Assembly (NCBI GenBank): GCA_022826485.1
Contig: JAJDUU010000035.1
Location: 62,001-126,000 of the forward strand
Source: Chloroflexota bacterium
GTDB taxonomy: Bacteria; Chloroflexota; UBA11872
Direction of reading: 5' to 3'
DNA: 64,000 bases
A program made the translations under genes and the position numbers. The notes beneath the pieces were generated by a model. It saw only the letters and a program-made list of their open reading frames with translations. It was not told the DNA's origin and ran no database searches. Below, one piece after another: positions 36,876 to 46,339 of this stretch; positions within the stretch are counted from its first letter, which is position 1, and the number at the start of each line of letters is the position of its first letter.

Positions 36876-38181
36876 CTGCGGCGTACGCCGAGTCCAGGAA
36901 CTCGGCGAGGTGTAGCACTTCGAGATCGAGGCCCCTGCGCCGCGCGCCGGTGCGTAGGTGCAGGATGCAGCCGGGATTGCCGGAGACGATGGTGCGGGCG
37001 CCGGTGGCTTGGATCGCGTCGAGCTTCTCGTCGAGGATTTGGAGGGAAACCTCCGTATCGGTGGCGCTGTAGAGGCCCGCGGCGCCGCAGCAGACCGTGG
37101 GGTTGGCCGTCTCGACCAGCGTGACGCCGGGAATCGCACCGATGAGGTCGCGCGGCTGCTGCGAAATTCCCTGCGCGTGCACCAGGTGGCAGGCGTCCTG
37201 GTAGATCACCTCGCGCTCGACCTCGGCTGAACCACCGCCGGGCGCCTCGATCTCCGCGAGGAACTCGGAGAAGTCCCGCACCTTGGCGACGAACGCGCGC
37301 GCCCGCTCGCCGTAGGCGGGGTCGTCCGCCAGCAGGTGGCCGTACTCCTTCAGGGTTGAGCCGCAGCCGGCGGAGTTCACGACGATGGCGTCATAGGCGT
37401 CGGCCTCGAAGGCGTCGATGTTGCGCCGGGCCAGGTCGCGAGCCGTCTCGCGCGCGCCGCCGTGCACGTGCAGCGCGCCGCAGCACTGCTGGTGCTCGGG
37501 GATGTGGACCTCGCAGCCGGCGCGGGCCAGCACTCGTAGCGAGGCCCGGTGCGCATCGGCGAGCGACAGCGACATGATGCAGCCGGTCAGGAAGGCCACG
37601 CGCCGGCGACGCTCGCCCTCGGCGGGCACGAGGCGCAGGTCGGCGGCCTGGAGGAACTGCGCCGACATCGGCGGCGACATGGCGTCGAGCCGCGCCAGGG
37701 GCGGCGCCAGCGCGTGCAGCACCCGGCTGCGGCGCACCAGCCATTGCAAGCCGCTGCGCTGATACAGCCGCAGGCCTTGCCCCAGCAGCCGCAGCGCCCG
37801 CGGTCGGGTGAAGACGTGCCGCAACACCAGATCGGCGATGCGCCGCGCCCGCGGCAGCAGCCCGGCCTGCACCGTCTGCGCCCGCACGTCCTCGATGATC
37901 TCGCCGTACTTGACACCCGAGGGACAGGCGGTCTCGCAGGCGCGGCAGTCCAGGCAGCGGAAGGTGTGCTTAAGAAACGTCGGGCTGGTGAGCGACATGT
38001 GCCCGTCGGACACGGCCTTGGTGAGCTGAATGCGTCCCCGCGGCGAGTCCATCTCCAGACGCAGCACGCGGTAGGTGGGGCACTCGTTGAGGCACAGGCC
38101 GCAGTGCACGCAGGTGGCGATGGTGGCGGGATCGGGGGCGTCGCGCTCGCTGAAGCCGACGCGCGGTGCGGCGACGCTCAT
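36811..38181 (-). CDS. glcF: Glycolate oxidase iron-sulfur subunit (GlcF)-like
   Basis: CVHCGLCLNECPTYRVLRLEMDSPRGRIQL, CLDCRACETACPSGVKYGEI, QQCCGALHVHGG, TVCCGAAGLYS. Confidence 0.93.
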   Translation of the reverse strand: MSVAAPRVGFSERDAPDPATIATCVHCGLCLNECPTYRVLRLEMDSPRGRIQLTKAVSDGHMSLTSPTFLKHTFRCLDCRACETACPSGVKYGEIIEDVRAQTVQAGLLPRARRIADLVLRHVFTRPRALRLLGQGLRLYQRSGLQWLVRRSRVLHALAPPLARLDAMSPPMSAQFLQAADLRLVPAEGERRRRVAFLTGCIMSLSLADAHRASLRVLARAGCEVHIPEHQQCCGALHVHGGARETARDLARRNIDAFEADAYDAIVVNSAGCGSTLKEYGHLLADDPAYGERARAFVAKVRDFSEFLAEIEAPGGGSAEVEREVIYQDACHLVHAQGISQQPRDLIGAIPGVTLVETANPTVCCGAAGLYSATDTEVSLQILDEKLDAIQATGARTIVSGNPGCILHLRTGARRRGLDLEVLHLAEFLDSAYAAGSGPLSPDGRGLEPAPFSTRV

Positions 38182-39536
38182 GCGGCATCCGCCAGGAAGC
38201 GTCCCGGATTGAGCGTGCGGTTGGGATCGAACGCCGCCCGCAGCGAATCCGCGAGCGCATGCGCGGCGTTCGATGGATCGGCGCCCCAGACTTCGAGGCG
38301 GCGCTTGACCGCCGCCGGCGCCGCCTCGACGACGACCGGCGCATCGAACAATTCCGCGGCGCGCCGCAAATCGCCGACCGCACGGCAAACCGCGTCGCTG
38401 TCCCCGCCCGTCCAGCGCACCCGCCCGACGCCGCTCACGGCGTGAGCCTCCGCGCGCCACTCCAAGCCATGCTCCGCGGCGACGTCCGCCGCGGACCCGA
38501 GCAGCGATGGAATCTGCGACGAGAGGGCGCTCATGCGGCACACCGTATACGGCTCACCGGATGGGGGCGGTTCCGCCACGCTCACCGCATCGCGCCAGAA
38601 GTCGCGTTGGGCATTGCGCTCCAGGATGTTCGGCGCGGCCCCATTGGACGCGAGCGCCTCGTGGACCATCGCGAGCTGGGCGGCGACTCCAGCTTCGGTT
38701 CCGGCGAAGCGCGCCGCCAGCAACCAGGGCCGGTCCGGCACGTCGGCTGTCGCGACCAGACGCCGGTCGATGAGGTCAACCGCCGTGGGCGAGACCGGCA
38801 AACTCACGATCGACCCAACCGCGCCCCCGGCGTCGAGCGCCGACGCGAAGCCATAGACCGCCGTGCGCTCGTTGGTCGGCAGCGGCGCCACCTTGAGATT
38901 CACTCGGGTAATCAAGCCGAGCGTGCCCAGCGCCCCGATGTGACCCTTGTGCAGGTCATAGCCGGTCACGTTCTTGACCACCATGCCGCCGGATTTGGTG
39001 ATGACGCCGTCCGGCCCCGCCGCCTCCGCGCCGATTACCAGGTCGCGCAACGAGCCCGAGGCCACCCGGCGCGGACCCGAGGTATTGGTGGCCATCAGGC
39101 CGCCCAGCGTGGCGGATGCCGCGAACGGCGGGTCCAGCGGCAAGTGCTGGCCTTCCTCAGCCAGGCGCGCCTGCAGCGCCGCCAGGGTGATGCCGGCCTG
39201 GACGCCAAGCGTCAGGTCCGCGGGCGTGTAGGTGACGATGGCGTCGAGCGCGGTCATGTCGAGCACCACGTCCACGCGCTCGGGGATGTTGCCCAGGGCC
39301 ATCTGGCTGCCGCCGCCGCGCGGCGTCACCGCCGCGCCGATCTGGTCGCACCGCGCCACGACGGCCGCCGCTTCGTCCGGGTGCGCGGGACGGACGACGA
39401 CCGACGGCTCAACCCCGTCCACGGCCAACTCCTCCAGACCACCGGTGCGGATGCGGCTGGACGGCACATCGCGCGCCAACTCGGCGGCGATTTCCGTGGC
39501 CGTGAGGGCGGTCGGCGCCTCGGCTTCAAGTGCCAT
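38178..39536 (-). CDS. FAD-binding glycolate oxidase subunit (GlcD/GlcE)-like
   Basis: TPRGGGSQMALGNIPERVDVVLDM, GGLMATNTSGPRRVASGSLRDLVIGAEAAGPDGVITKSGGMVVKNVTGYDLHKG. Confidence 0.92.
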   Translation of the reverse strand: MALEAEAPTALTATEIAAELARDVPSSRIRTGGLEELAVDGVEPSVVVRPAHPDEAAAVVARCDQIGAAVTPRGGGSQMALGNIPERVDVVLDMTALDAIVTYTPADLTLGVQAGITLAALQARLAEEGQHLPLDPPFAASATLGGLMATNTSGPRRVASGSLRDLVIGAEAAGPDGVITKSGGMVVKNVTGYDLHKGHIGALGTLGLITRVNLKVAPLPTNERTAVYGFASALDAGGAVGSIVSLPVSPTAVDLIDRRLVATADVPDRPWLLAARFAGTEAGVAAQLAMVHEALASNGAAPNILERNAQRDFWRDAVSVAEPPPSGEPYTVCRMSALSSQIPSLLGSAADVAAEHGLEWRAEAHAVSGVGRVRWTGGDSDAVCRAVGDLRRAAELFDAPVVVEAAPAAVKRRLEVWGADPSNAAHALADSLRAAFDPNRTLNPGRFLADAA

Positions 39537-39587
39537 GATTGGCAGTATGGAGCGCGGCCAGGACCGGAACAACCGCCGGGGCGCGGC

Positions 39588-40496
39588 ATGATCGTGGCGC
39601 GCACGCGGGCCGAGCTGGCGGCGGCGCGCGCCCGGCTCGCTGATCCCGTTGGCGCCGTGCTCACCATGGGCGGCTTGCACGACGGCCACACCGCCCTGCT
39701 GCGGGCGGCGCGCCGCGAATGCGCCTCGGTCGTGGCCACGCGGTTCGTGAATCCCACCCAATTCGAGAACGAGCAGGACGCCGCGTCCTATCCGGGAGAC
39801 GAAGTCGCCGATCTGGACCGGTTCGCCGCCGAGGCCGTGGACGTGGCGTTCGTTCCGCCGGCCCACGAGGTCTATGCGCCGGGGGTCGCCGCCGAGGTTG
39901 GCGCGGGACGCCTCGGCACCGTGCTCGAAGGCGCCAGCCGTCCGGGGCACTTCGACGGCGTCGCCACGGTGGTCGCGCTGCTGCTCGATCTCACACGCCC
40001 CGCGCGCTCCTACTTCGGGCAGAAGGATTGGCAGCAGACGCGCGTGGTGCGGCAGGTCGTGGAGGACCTGGCGCTCGGCGTGACGGTGCGCGTGGTCCGC
40101 ACCGTGCGCGACGACACGGGCCTGGCGCTGGGCACTCGCAACGAGCGGCTGTCGGACGAAGGGCGCCGGGCGGCGCGTGTGATTCATCGCGGGCTGCGGG
40201 CTGCGGCCGATGCCTGGCAGCACGGTGAGCGCCAGGCTGATCGACTGGAGCGGGCCATGCGGCGGGAGTTGGAAAGCGAACCCGGCGTCAGCGTCGACTA
40301 CGCCGTGGCGCGGGAGCCGCTCGCGCTCGACGCCCTCGACCCGGAGGCGTCCGCCGTCGCGCTGCTCGTGGCCGCCTGGGTGGAAGGGGTGCGCCTGATC
40401 GACAACCTCGTAATCGGCGACGGGCTCATCGACATCGACCCCGCACCGCTGCTGGCCGCGCCTGCACCGAGTGGCGGTCCGTCGGCCTCGGCGTGA
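39588..40496 (+). CDS. panC: Pantothenate synthetase
   Basis: GAVLTMGGLHDGHTALLRAARREC, TRFVNPTQFENEQD, GASRPGHFDGVATVVALLLDLTRPARSYFGQKDWQQTRVVRQV. Confidence 0.94.
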   Translation: MIVARTRAELAAARARLADPVGAVLTMGGLHDGHTALLRAARRECASVVATRFVNPTQFENEQDAASYPGDEVADLDRFAAEAVDVAFVPPAHEVYAPGVAAEVGAGRLGTVLEGASRPGHFDGVATVVALLLDLTRPARSYFGQKDWQQTRVVRQVVEDLALGVTVRVVRTVRDDTGLALGTRNERLSDEGRRAARVIHRGLRAAADAWQHGERQADRLERAMRRELESEPGVSVDYAVAREPLALDALDPEASAVALLVAAWVEGVRLIDNLVIGDGLIDIDPAPLLAAPAPSGGPSASA

Positions 40497-42382
40497 CCGC
40501 CAAGTCCGAGCCGCCGCAGGCCGCGACCGTTGGCACGGCGGGACACGTCGATCACGGCAAATCGACCCTGGTCCACGCGCTGACCGGCATCGATCCGGAT
40601 CGCCTGGCCGAAGAGAAGGCGCGGGGCATGACCATCGACCTGGGGTTCGCCTGGCTCACGCTGCCCAGCGGGCGCTCGGTGAGCCTGGTGGACGTTCCGG
40701 GACACGAGCGATTCATTCACAACATGCTGGCCGGCGTGGGCGGCATCGACGCCTGTCTCTTCGTCGTGGCCGCCGACGAAGGCGTGATGCCGCAGACGCG
40801 CGAGCACCTCGACATCGTGACGCTGCTCGGCATCGACCGGGGCGTGGTCGCGCTGGCCAAGACGGACCTGGTGGACGAGGAGTGGCTCGATCTGGTCGAG
40901 CACGAGGTGCGGGAGGCGCTGGCGGACAGCTCGCTGGCCCGCGCGCCCATCGTTCCGGTCTCCGCGCGCGAGGGCGCCGGCCTGGAGATGCTCCTGGACA
41001 CGCTGGAGGAAGTCTTGTCGCAGCCGCAGACGCGGCCGCAGACCGGCGGGCCGCGGCTTCCCGTCGACCGCGCCTTCACCCAACCCGGCTTCGGCACCGT
41101 GGTGACCGGCACGCTGGCCGGCGAGCCGCTCGACGTGGGCGATATGGTCCACCTGTATCCGGGTGGTGCGCGGGCTCGCGTGCGGGGGTTGCAGACCCAT
41201 CGCGCGTCGGAGGACCGCGCCTGGCCGGGACGGCGCGTGGCGGTGAACCTGGGCGGCGTCGCGCCGTCCGACGTGCCGCGCGGCACGGTGGTGGCGGCGC
41301 CCGGCGCCGTCACCGAGACGCGGCGCGTGGACGCCACGCTGCAACTGCTGCCGTCGGCGCCGCGGGCGTTGAAGCCGGGGGAGCGGGTGTCGTGGCACTC
41401 GGGGACCGCCGAAGTGGTCGCGGCCCTGCGCTACCTGGAGGCCGACCCGATCCCGCCAGGCGCCGCCGGCTGGGTCCAGTGGCGGCTTGGCGAGTCCGTC
41501 GCCGTCCGCAAGGGCGATCCCTATGTGATCCGGCGGCTGTCGCCGCCCATGACCATTGGCGGCGGCGAGATCGTGCGCGCGCAGGCCCGCCATGTGCCGC
41601 GCGGCGACGCCGGCGCGCTCCAGGCCCTCGAACGCGCCCGCCGCGCCGCGCCGGCCGAGCTGGTGACGGCTGCGGTGGAGGCCTCGGGCGCGCTCACGCC
41701 GGCCGAGATCGCGCGGCGCACCGAGGTGAGCCTGGACGAGGTGACGGCAATCGTGGACCAGGTGGAGCGGCAGGGCGGGCTGTGTGTGGTCGGCGGCTAC
41801 GTGGCGACGGCCGCCGCCGTCGACGCTCTGAGCCGGCGCATTGGCGCCCTGCTAGCGGCGGGCGCCGCCGGCGGTGTGGCGCGGGCCGCGCTGCCCCGGC
41901 AACTCGGGGCGCCGGCGGCTCTCGTCGCGGCGCTGCTGGAGAGGCTGGCGGCCGAGGGGGACGTTGTCCTCGAGGGCGGGCGGATCCTGCCACCGGGACG
42001 GGCTCCGGCGCCGCATGGTCCGGAGGCCGACCGCCTGCTGGCCGCGCTCGACCAGGGCGGCTTTGCGCCGCCGGACTTGCCCACGCTGGCTCGCGCTCAC
42101 GGCGCGCCGCCGGGTCTCCTGGACGCCCTGACCGCCGCGGGAGACCTGGTGCGCATCACGCCGACGTTTGGCCTCAGCCGGGCGGGCTATGCGCGCTGGC
42201 GGCGGGCCGTTGGCGAGGCTTTCGCCGCCAACGAGCAGCTGACGGTGCGACAGCTCCGCGACCGGCTGGGCACGAGCCGCAAATACGTCCTGGCGTTCCT
42301 GGAGCACCTGGACGCCCGCGCCGTCACGCGGCGGGTGGGCGAAGTGCGCGTGCTGCTGGATCGGAGTTGGCTGCCGGAGTAG
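40493..42382 (+). CDS. selB: Selenocysteine-specific translation elongation factor SelB
   Basis: VGTAGHVDHGKSTLVHALTGIDPDRLAEEKARGMTIDLGFAWL, VDVPGHERFIHNMLAGVGGIDACLFVVAADEGVMPQTREHL; long C-terminal winged-helix region. Confidence 0.93.
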   Translation: MTAKSEPPQAATVGTAGHVDHGKSTLVHALTGIDPDRLAEEKARGMTIDLGFAWLTLPSGRSVSLVDVPGHERFIHNMLAGVGGIDACLFVVAADEGVMPQTREHLDIVTLLGIDRGVVALAKTDLVDEEWLDLVEHEVREALADSSLARAPIVPVSAREGAGLEMLLDTLEEVLSQPQTRPQTGGPRLPVDRAFTQPGFGTVVTGTLAGEPLDVGDMVHLYPGGARARVRGLQTHRASEDRAWPGRRVAVNLGGVAPSDVPRGTVVAAPGAVTETRRVDATLQLLPSAPRALKPGERVSWHSGTAEVVAALRYLEADPIPPGAAGWVQWRLGESVAVRKGDPYVIRRLSPPMTIGGGEIVRAQARHVPRGDAGALQALERARRAAPAELVTAAVEASGALTPAEIARRTEVSLDEVTAIVDQVERQGGLCVVGGYVATAAAVDALSRRIGALLAAGAAGGVARAALPRQLGAPAALVAALLERLAAEGDVVLEGGRILPPGRAPAPHGPEADRLLAALDQGGFAPPDLPTLARAHGAPPGLLDALTAAGDLVRITPTFGLSRAGYARWRRAVGEAFAANEQLTVRQLRDRLGTSRKYVLAFLEHLDARAVTRRVGEVRVLLDRSWLPE

Positions 42383-42419
42383 GTCTTGCGGCGGCTTCGT
42401 CACCGGCATGCCGAGCCGC

Positions 42420-42665
42420 CTTCCTTCGTCATTCCGGCGGAGGCCGGGGTCCAGGTCCATGCGACGCGCCGGTGACCCGGACTGGATTCCGGCCTCCGCC
42501 GGAATGACGGACGGGTTGTGCAATGGGCTCGCTTTGCGGGGACAGGCTCCGCCGGAATGAGGGAGGGGGCGGGACCGTTAGGAGTTGACGGGCGTTGTGC
42601 CTCCTCGCCAGCGCCTTAGATTCCTCACTGCGTTCGGAATGACAGAGGGGGTGTTCGGAATGACA
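42420..42665. repeat. Composite palindromic repeat island
   Basis: GTTGACGGGCGTTGTGCCTCCTCGCCAGCGCCTTAGATTCCTCACTGCGTTCGGAATGACAG shared with 52.03 and 52.30 kb. Confidence 0.85.
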
Positions 42666-42753
42666 AGGTGGTAAGGCAAGACCGATGGCGCTGTCGGTGG
42701 GCCGTCCTGCGCGCAGACCGGGAGAGCGGCCCAGGGGCAATTCCGCCCCCGCC

Positions 42754-43929
42754 TCAGCCCTCCGGCAGGGCGGCTACGCCGGGGAGGTCGCGGCCCTCGA
42801 TGAGCTCTAGGGTGGCGCCGCCGCCGGTGCTGAGATGGGCAAAGGCGTCGGCGCGACCCGAGGCTTGAGCGGCCGCCACGGCGTCGCCGCCCGCCACCAC
42901 CACTTCGGCGGGCACGTCGGCCAGCAGCCGCGCCAGGCCGAGCGTGCCGGCTGCGAACGGGGCCAACTCGTAGACGCCGACCGGCCCGTTCCACAGCACG
43001 GTTCGCACGCCCGCGAGCGCTGCGGCATAGGTTGTCAGCGACGCGGGCCCGACATCCAAGATCATGGCCTCCGACGGCACCGCGTCCAGCGCCACGGTGC
43101 TCGGCGCTGCGTCGGCCACGGCTTCGGGGGCCACCACCGCGTCCACCGGCAGCACCAGGCGGCAGCCCGACGCGGCGGCGGCCGCGCGAATGGCGGCGAC
43201 GGCATCCGCGGCGCTTTCCGCCCGCGATCGGCCGATGCCGACACCGCCGGCCGCCAGAAACGTGTTGGCCATCGCGCCGCCCAGGATCAGCAGGTCGGCG
43301 GTTGTCGCCAGCCGCTCGAGGAGCGCGATCTTGTCGCTGATCTTGGCCCCGCCCACGATGGCCGCGAATGGCCGCGGCGGTCCCTGCACGATGGGGTCCA
43401 AGGCCCGCAGTTCGGCCAGCAGGAGGTGTCCGGCGGCGGCGGGCAGCACGTGCGCCAGCCCGGTGGTGCTGGCGTGCGCCCGGTGGGCGGAACCGAACGC
43501 GTCGTTGACGTAGCGGTCGGCCAGGCGCGCCAGCGCGCGCACGTGGTCCGGGTCGTTGGACTCCTCGCCGGGATGGAAGCGCAGGTTTTCGAGCAGCAGC
43601 ACCTCTCCGTCGGCGAGGTCGCGCGTCAGCCGCTCGACCTCGGGGCCCACGCTGTCGGGCGCCAGGAGCACCCACGCGTCCAGCGTGCGCGCGAGGCGCT
43701 CCGCGACCGGCTCCAGCGACAGCTCAGGGCTGGCGGTTCCCTTCGGTCGGCCAAGGTGCGACGCCAGCACCACCCGCGCGCCGCGGTCCCGCAGGTCACG
43801 GATGGTCGGCAGCGACGCGGTGATGCGGGAGTCGTCGCGGATGGCGCTCCCGTCGAGCGGTACGTTGAGGTCGGCGCGGACGAACACGCGACGGCCGTCG
43901 ACGTCGAGGTCCGCCAGGCCGCGCTTCAT
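42754..43929 (-). CDS. pgk: Phosphoglycerate kinase
   Basis: VFVRADLNVPLDGSAIRDDSRI, VVLASHLGRPKG, LLENLRFHPGEESND, YVNDAFGSAHRAHAST, LWNGPVGVYE, STGGGATLELIEGRDLPGVAAL. Confidence 0.96.
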   Translation of the reverse strand: MKRGLADLDVDGRRVFVRADLNVPLDGSAIRDDSRITASLPTIRDLRDRGARVVLASHLGRPKGTASPELSLEPVAERLARTLDAWVLLAPDSVGPEVERLTRDLADGEVLLLENLRFHPGEESNDPDHVRALARLADRYVNDAFGSAHRAHASTTGLAHVLPAAAGHLLLAELRALDPIVQGPPRPFAAIVGGAKISDKIALLERLATTADLLILGGAMANTFLAAGGVGIGRSRAESAADAVAAIRAAAAASGCRLVLPVDAVVAPEAVADAAPSTVALDAVPSEAMILDVGPASLTTYAAALAGVRTVLWNGPVGVYELAPFAAGTLGLARLLADVPAEVVVAGGDAVAAAQASGRADAFAHLSTGGGATLELIEGRDLPGVAALPEG

Positions 43930-44014
43930 GCGGTGGAGACGGTGGACTCAAGCCGACGGGCCCGGGCCATACGGCGCGCATTGCGCGTGGCGCCTGGTTG
44001 GACCCGGTATGGAT

Positions 44015-44235
44015 TCCCGCCTTGGGAGACGTTTGCATGAGTCTGGAGGGGCGGGTCCGAGACCCGCCCGACGCCGAGCATCCGGCGCGCTTCCAGGTTC
44101 GACCGGAGTGGATTCCCGCCCCGTATCGAGTACGGGGCAGGCTCTTCGCGGGAATGACGGAAGGGGGGCAGGCTCTTCGCCGGAATGGCGGAGGCGTTGC
44201 GCAAGGGTCTCCCTTTGCGGGAGTGACGGGCTGGG
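44015..44235. repeat. Composite palindromic repeat island
   Basis: GGGGCGGGTCCGAGACCCGCCC; ATTCCCG-[CCCCGTATCGAGTACGGGGCAGGCTCTTCG]-CGGGAATGACGG. Confidence 0.85.
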
Positions 44236-44274
44236 CTGGATGAATCGGCGGGGCGCGTCACCGGCCGAGGGAGG

Positions 44275-45273
44275 CTATGCGCCGGCGACGAGCGCCGCGG
44301 CGTCGGCCACGCGGCAGGCGTAGCCCCACTCGTTGTCGTACCAGGCGGCGACTTTGACCAGATCGTCGCCGATGGCCATGGTGCTCTCGGCCTCGACGAT
44401 CGAGGAGTGCGGATCGCCGCGCAGGTCCACCGACACCAGCGGCTCGTCGTTGATCGCCATGATCCCTTGCAGCCGTCCGGCGGACGCCTCGCGCAGCGCG
44501 TCGTTGACCTCCGCCTCGCTCGCCGAACGCTCCAGGTGCGCCACGAACTCCACGATCGACACCGTGGGCACGGGCACGCGGTAGGCCGCGCCGTGCATGC
44601 GGCCTTCGAGCTCGGGAATCACCAGTCCGATGGCCTTGGCGGCGCCGGTTGACGTGGGGACGATGCTCATCGCCGCGGAGCGGGCCTCGCGGATGTCGCC
44701 CGCCGGGCCGTCCACCAGCGCCTGCGAGGCGGTGTAGGCGTGCACCGTAGACATCAGGCCCTTGCGCACCCCGAAGGCGCGGTGCAGCGTGTCCAGCGGC
44801 GGCGCCAGGCCGTTGGTGGTGCACGAGGCGTTGCTCACGACGTGATGAGCGGCGGGATCGTAGCGGTCGTGGTTGACCCCCATCACCATGGTCAGGTCGG
44901 CGCCTTTGCCGGGCGCCGTGATCAGCACCCGCTCGGCCCCGGCGTCCAGGTGCAGCGCGGCGCGTTCGCGCTGGGTGCCGACGCCGGTGGCCTCGATGAC
45001 CAACTGCGCTCCCAGGTCGCCCCACGGCAGCCGATCCCACTCCCGTTGCGCGGTGGTCGGAATGCGGCGTCCGTTGACGACCAGGTCCGTGCCGTCCACG
45101 GCCACCTCTCCCGGAAAGCGGCCGTAGTTGCTGTCGTAGCGCAGCAGGTGGGCCAGCGTTTCGAGGTCCACCAGCTCGTTGACGCCCACGACCTCGATCT
45201 GCGGCTGACGTTCCAGCAGCGCGCGAAACGCCTGCCGGCCGATCCGCCCGAACCCATTGATGGCAATGCGCAC
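44275..45273 (-). CDS. gap: Glyceraldehyde-3-phosphate dehydrogenase
   Basis: RIAINGFGRIGRQAFRALL, SNASCTTNGLAPPLDTLHRAFGVRKGLMSTVHAYTASQ, WYDNEWGYACRV. Confidence 0.95.
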   Translation of the reverse strand: MRIAINGFGRIGRQAFRALLERQPQIEVVGVNELVDLETLAHLLRYDSNYGRFPGEVAVDGTDLVVNGRRIPTTAQREWDRLPWGDLGAQLVIEATGVGTQRERAALHLDAGAERVLITAPGKGADLTMVMGVNHDRYDPAAHHVVSNASCTTNGLAPPLDTLHRAFGVRKGLMSTVHAYTASQALVDGPAGDIREARSAAMSIVPTSTGAAKAIGLVIPELEGRMHGAAYRVPVPTVSIVEFVAHLERSASEAEVNDALREASAGRLQGIMAINDEPLVSVDLRGDPHSSIVEAESTMAIGDDLVKVAAWYDNEWGYACRVADAAALVAGA

Positions 45274-45451
45274 GTCGTGCCCTCCCGCGCAGCGCCCGAT
45301 CGCGTGTCGAGTATAGGTCCGGCGGCGCGGTCGTCGCCTGGGCCGGATCACTCGCCCCTGACGCGATTCGTCCCCGCGTAGAATTGCGCCCCGGGCATCC
45401 TTCAGCATCCAGGCCGCGCCGCACCTGCCGGGCGCGGCGGGCGGAGCCGCC

Positions 45452-46336
45452 ATGTCAACTGTCAATGCCGCGCCCCCGCCGGCGTCCGCGATCCCGGACG
45501 GCGTGCCGCGGCGCGACGCGGTGATGGCGCGCGCCTCAGGCGAGAACTTCCCCGTCGCCCTGCACGTGCTGCCACAGGACGTGCGGCGTCACTTGCTCGC
45601 CATCTACGGCTTCGCCCGGCTGGTGGACGAGCTGGGGGACGCGGCCGAGGGCGATCGACTGGCCCTGCTGGATTGGCTGGACGACGAGGTGTCGGCCATC
45701 TACGCCGAGCGGGCGCCGGCGCATCCGATCATGCGCCGGCTGGTCGCCACCGTCCGGGCGGCGGACATTCCCGACGAGCCGTTCCGCCGTCTCATCCAGG
45801 CCAACCGCCAGGATCAGACGGTCCATGCCTACGAGACGTTCGAGGAGCTCGTGGGCTACTGCGAGCTTTCGGCCAATCCGGTGGGGCGCATGGTGCTGCA
45901 CGTCTTCGACGCGGCCACGCCGGAGCGCGTGTGGCTGTCGGACCAGATTTGCACCGGCTTGCAGCTGGTCGAGCACTGGCAGGACATCGCCGAGGACTAC
46001 GACAGCGGGCGCGTCTACGTGCCGCGCGAGGACCTGGAGCGCTTCGACTGCCGGCCCGAAGACTTCGGGCTGCGCGTGGCCACGTCCGAGTTTCGCGAGC
46101 TCATGGCCTTCGAGGTCGATCGCGCGGAGGCCCACCTTGACCGCGGCGCTCCCTTGAGCCGCCTGCTGCCCGGCACGCACGGGATGGCCGTCGCGGCCTT
46201 TACCGAAGGCGGGCGGGCCGCGCTGGAGGCGATTCGCGACGCCGACTACGACGTGCTCGGGCGCGCCCCTCGCCCGACGCTGCGGCACAAGGCGCGGGCG
46301 GTGGGCGCCGTGGCGCGCCTCTGGATGAGCTGGTAA
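45452..46336 (+). CDS. hpnC: Squalene synthase HpnC (hydroxysqualene-pathway)
   Basis: ENFPVALHVLPQDVRRHLLAIYGFARLVDELGD, EHWQDIAEDYDSGRVYVPREDLERF. Confidence 0.9.
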   Translation: MSTVNAAPPPASAIPDGVPRRDAVMARASGENFPVALHVLPQDVRRHLLAIYGFARLVDELGDAAEGDRLALLDWLDDEVSAIYAERAPAHPIMRRLVATVRAADIPDEPFRRLIQANRQDQTVHAYETFEELVGYCELSANPVGRMVLHVFDAATPERVWLSDQICTGLQLVEHWQDIAEDYDSGRVYVPREDLERFDCRPEDFGLRVATSEFRELMAFEVDRAEAHLDRGAPLSRLLPGTHGMAVAAFTEGGRAALEAIRDADYDVLGRAPRPTLRHKARAVGAVARLWMSW

Positions 46337-46339
46337 GCC

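Noticed and set aside
38166-40496. 776-aa plus-strand ORF
   Set aside because: Only the C-terminal part from 39588 is panC; the upstream part is antisense to the glcE-like gene.
40471-42507. 678-aa ORF overlapping selB in another frame
   Set aside because: Alternate-frame shadow of selB without family motifs.
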